22,472 bases of DNA, taken from IMG/VR virus record IMGVR_UViG_3300023228_000006, positions 1 through 22,472 of that record; one strand, 5' to 3'. Each line of letters begins with the position of its first letter. Positions within the stretch are counted from its first letter, which is position 1. This DNA is from a virus. Positions 21,608-22,472 of the stretch are shown here, one piece after another. The position numbers and the translations under genes were made by a program. A model generated the notes under the pieces. The model had not been told where the DNA came from. It searched no databases and worked only from the letters and a program-made list of their open reading frames with translations.

Positions 21608-22350
21608 TTAGGCGCGGGTGTGAATGGTTGGCCCGGACGCGAACACTTTCTTAATCGAGTCCAAGGGGTCTGTGGGTTCGGCCTCAGCACCCGCCGCTTT
21701 TGACACGTCTCCCTCTTTGCCCTTTTCCGGCTGCATGAGGTAGCCTTTTGCCGTCATTGTCTTGACGATCTCGTCAAGCGCGGCCTGGTGTTCCTTGGCT
21801 TCGCTTTCGAGCTTTGCAACTTGATCCTTGAAGCCGTCGCGCTCTGCGCTTACCTTGGCGACTTCATCCGTCAACCCGGCAACCTTGGCGACGGTGTCCT
21901 CATCCGCAACAGCGCCGTCGGACTTTCCGGCGTCGTCGTAGCCGCTGTCTTTCATGCAATCCGCGGCCTTCTGGATGTGGTCATGAGCTTGGGCGAGCTT
22001 GCCCTTGGTGGCCGCTGAGAACTTCGCGCCCTTCTTCTCGATAGGGTCGTCACCCTTGGCGGTGTCGGCCAGGGCAACCACTTCGACAACCGGGGCAGGA
22101 TCGGGCGGCGCCAGCGATGCCAGCAGTTCGTTCGTCTCCTCTTCGGTCATGGCCTTGAGGATGTCCGCGCCGGCGGCCAGCCATGCGCGCATCTGAGCCG
22201 GTAGCGGCGAATTGTCGCCCTCATATTGCGCTTCGTAGCTGGCGTCCTGAGCCTGATAGCCCAGCGACGCCAGCAACTCGGCGAACCGTGAGACGCCATA
22301 TAGGCCCTTTCTCACGGCGTCACCGGCGGGGGAAGCCGTCTCGATCTTGG
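21608..22350 (-). pseudogene. 3' part of a head-morphogenesis (protease/scaffold-like) gene cut by a group II intron
   Basis: The exon part encodes about 247 residues. It includes KGLYGVSRFAELLASLGY (near the intron), YEGDNSPLPAQMRAWLAAGADILKAM, KFSAATKGKLAQAHDHIQKAADCM and a coiled coil (DTVAKVAGLTDEVAKVSAERDGFKDQVAKLESEAKEHQA), a layout I know from C-terminal parts of phage head protease/scaffold proteins encoded just upstream of capsid genes. The apparent ATG at 22363 lies 13 bases inside the intron and has no ribosome site; codons upstream of it soon meet a stop (22403-22405). The genuine N-terminal part should be on the far side of the intron. The intron runs antisense to this gene, so splicing cannot repair its mRNA. 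Protease versus scaffold is uncertain. Confidence 0.7.
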
Positions 22351-22472
22351 GTGCGCCCAGCATGGGCGCGTTCTTACGGGTGCGAGTCCCGTCGTAAGCT
22401 GGTCACAGTAAACGAAGTGAAGCGCAACTGCATGAGGGTGACCGAGTGTGGGGAGGAAGCGTGGATCGAAAC
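22351..22472 (+). mobile_element. Group II intron, 5' end (continues past the window)
   Basis: The sequence from 22351 starts with GTGCGCCC, which fits the GUGYG 5' consensus of group II introns. GCGCCC (22353-22358) and GGGCGC (22364-22369) form a perfect hairpin; CTTACG (22373-22378) and CGTAAG (22393-22398) enclose TGCGAGT; GGTCAC (22401-22406) pairs with GTGACC (22438-22443). The stretch with ACGAAGTGAAGC, GAGGGTGACCGAGTG and GGGAGGAAGCG resembles domain I of bacterial group II introns that carry a reverse transcriptase. The intron is transcribed left to right, opposite to the phage late genes. Its reverse transcriptase and 3' end are outside the window. The class cannot be set from 122 bases. 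Confidence 0.78.

Noticed and set aside
1-22472. tRNA genes, CRISPR arrays and diversity-generating repeat pairs
   Set aside because: No cloverleaf, no regularly spaced direct repeats and no template/variable repeat pair was seen by eye. The reverse transcriptase expected for the intron lies outside the window.

Overview
The window is a tailed-phage genome segment (free phage or prophage; Caudoviricetes, siphovirus-type by its tail module) of fairly high G+C content. No integrase, repressor, terminase or portal gene lies inside it and no gene identifies the host beyond a bacterium, so host and lifestyle stay open.

Positions 1-4391 (+ strand) hold a non-structural operon of small genes: an Ala/Pro-rich unknown, an NPPF-type SAM-dependent methyltransferase, an unknown, a DUF2786/DUF7168-like protein, a Fis-type helix-turn-helix protein, and several tiny Cys-rich, probably metal-binding proteins (one a shortened DUF5131/Gp37-Gp68-like protein). 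Many stops and starts overlap as GTGA or ATGA. A 26-codon membrane-protein gene appears nested inside one of them. This operon meets the late operon head-on at a strong hairpin near 4412-4441.

From the right edge down to 4423 (- strand) lies the late operon: a disrupted head gene, major capsid protein, a small unknown, head-tail connector, HK97-gp10-like protein, tail terminator, a small coiled-coil protein, major tail protein, tail assembly chaperone with a -1 frameshifted extension, tape measure, then DUF2460, DUF2163, NlpC/P60 and tail-tip (host-specificity) proteins in the same order as in gene transfer agents and related siphoviruses, then tail fiber, fiber assembly protein and a lysis cassette (membrane/coiled-coil protein, DUF2778/L,D-transpeptidase-like enzyme, spanin-like protein, holin-like protein).

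Two insertions interrupt this plan. A cargo island at about 12232-13896, between the tape measure and DUF2460 genes, carries hicA-hicB and an A/T-richer gene for a secreted VasI/VMAP-like protein, both on the + strand, plus a small - strand gene. At 22351 the 5' end of a group II intron begins, in + orientation and therefore antisense to the head gene it cuts; the apparent ATG of that head gene (22363) is intron sequence, and the true N-terminus must lie beyond the intron, outside the window.
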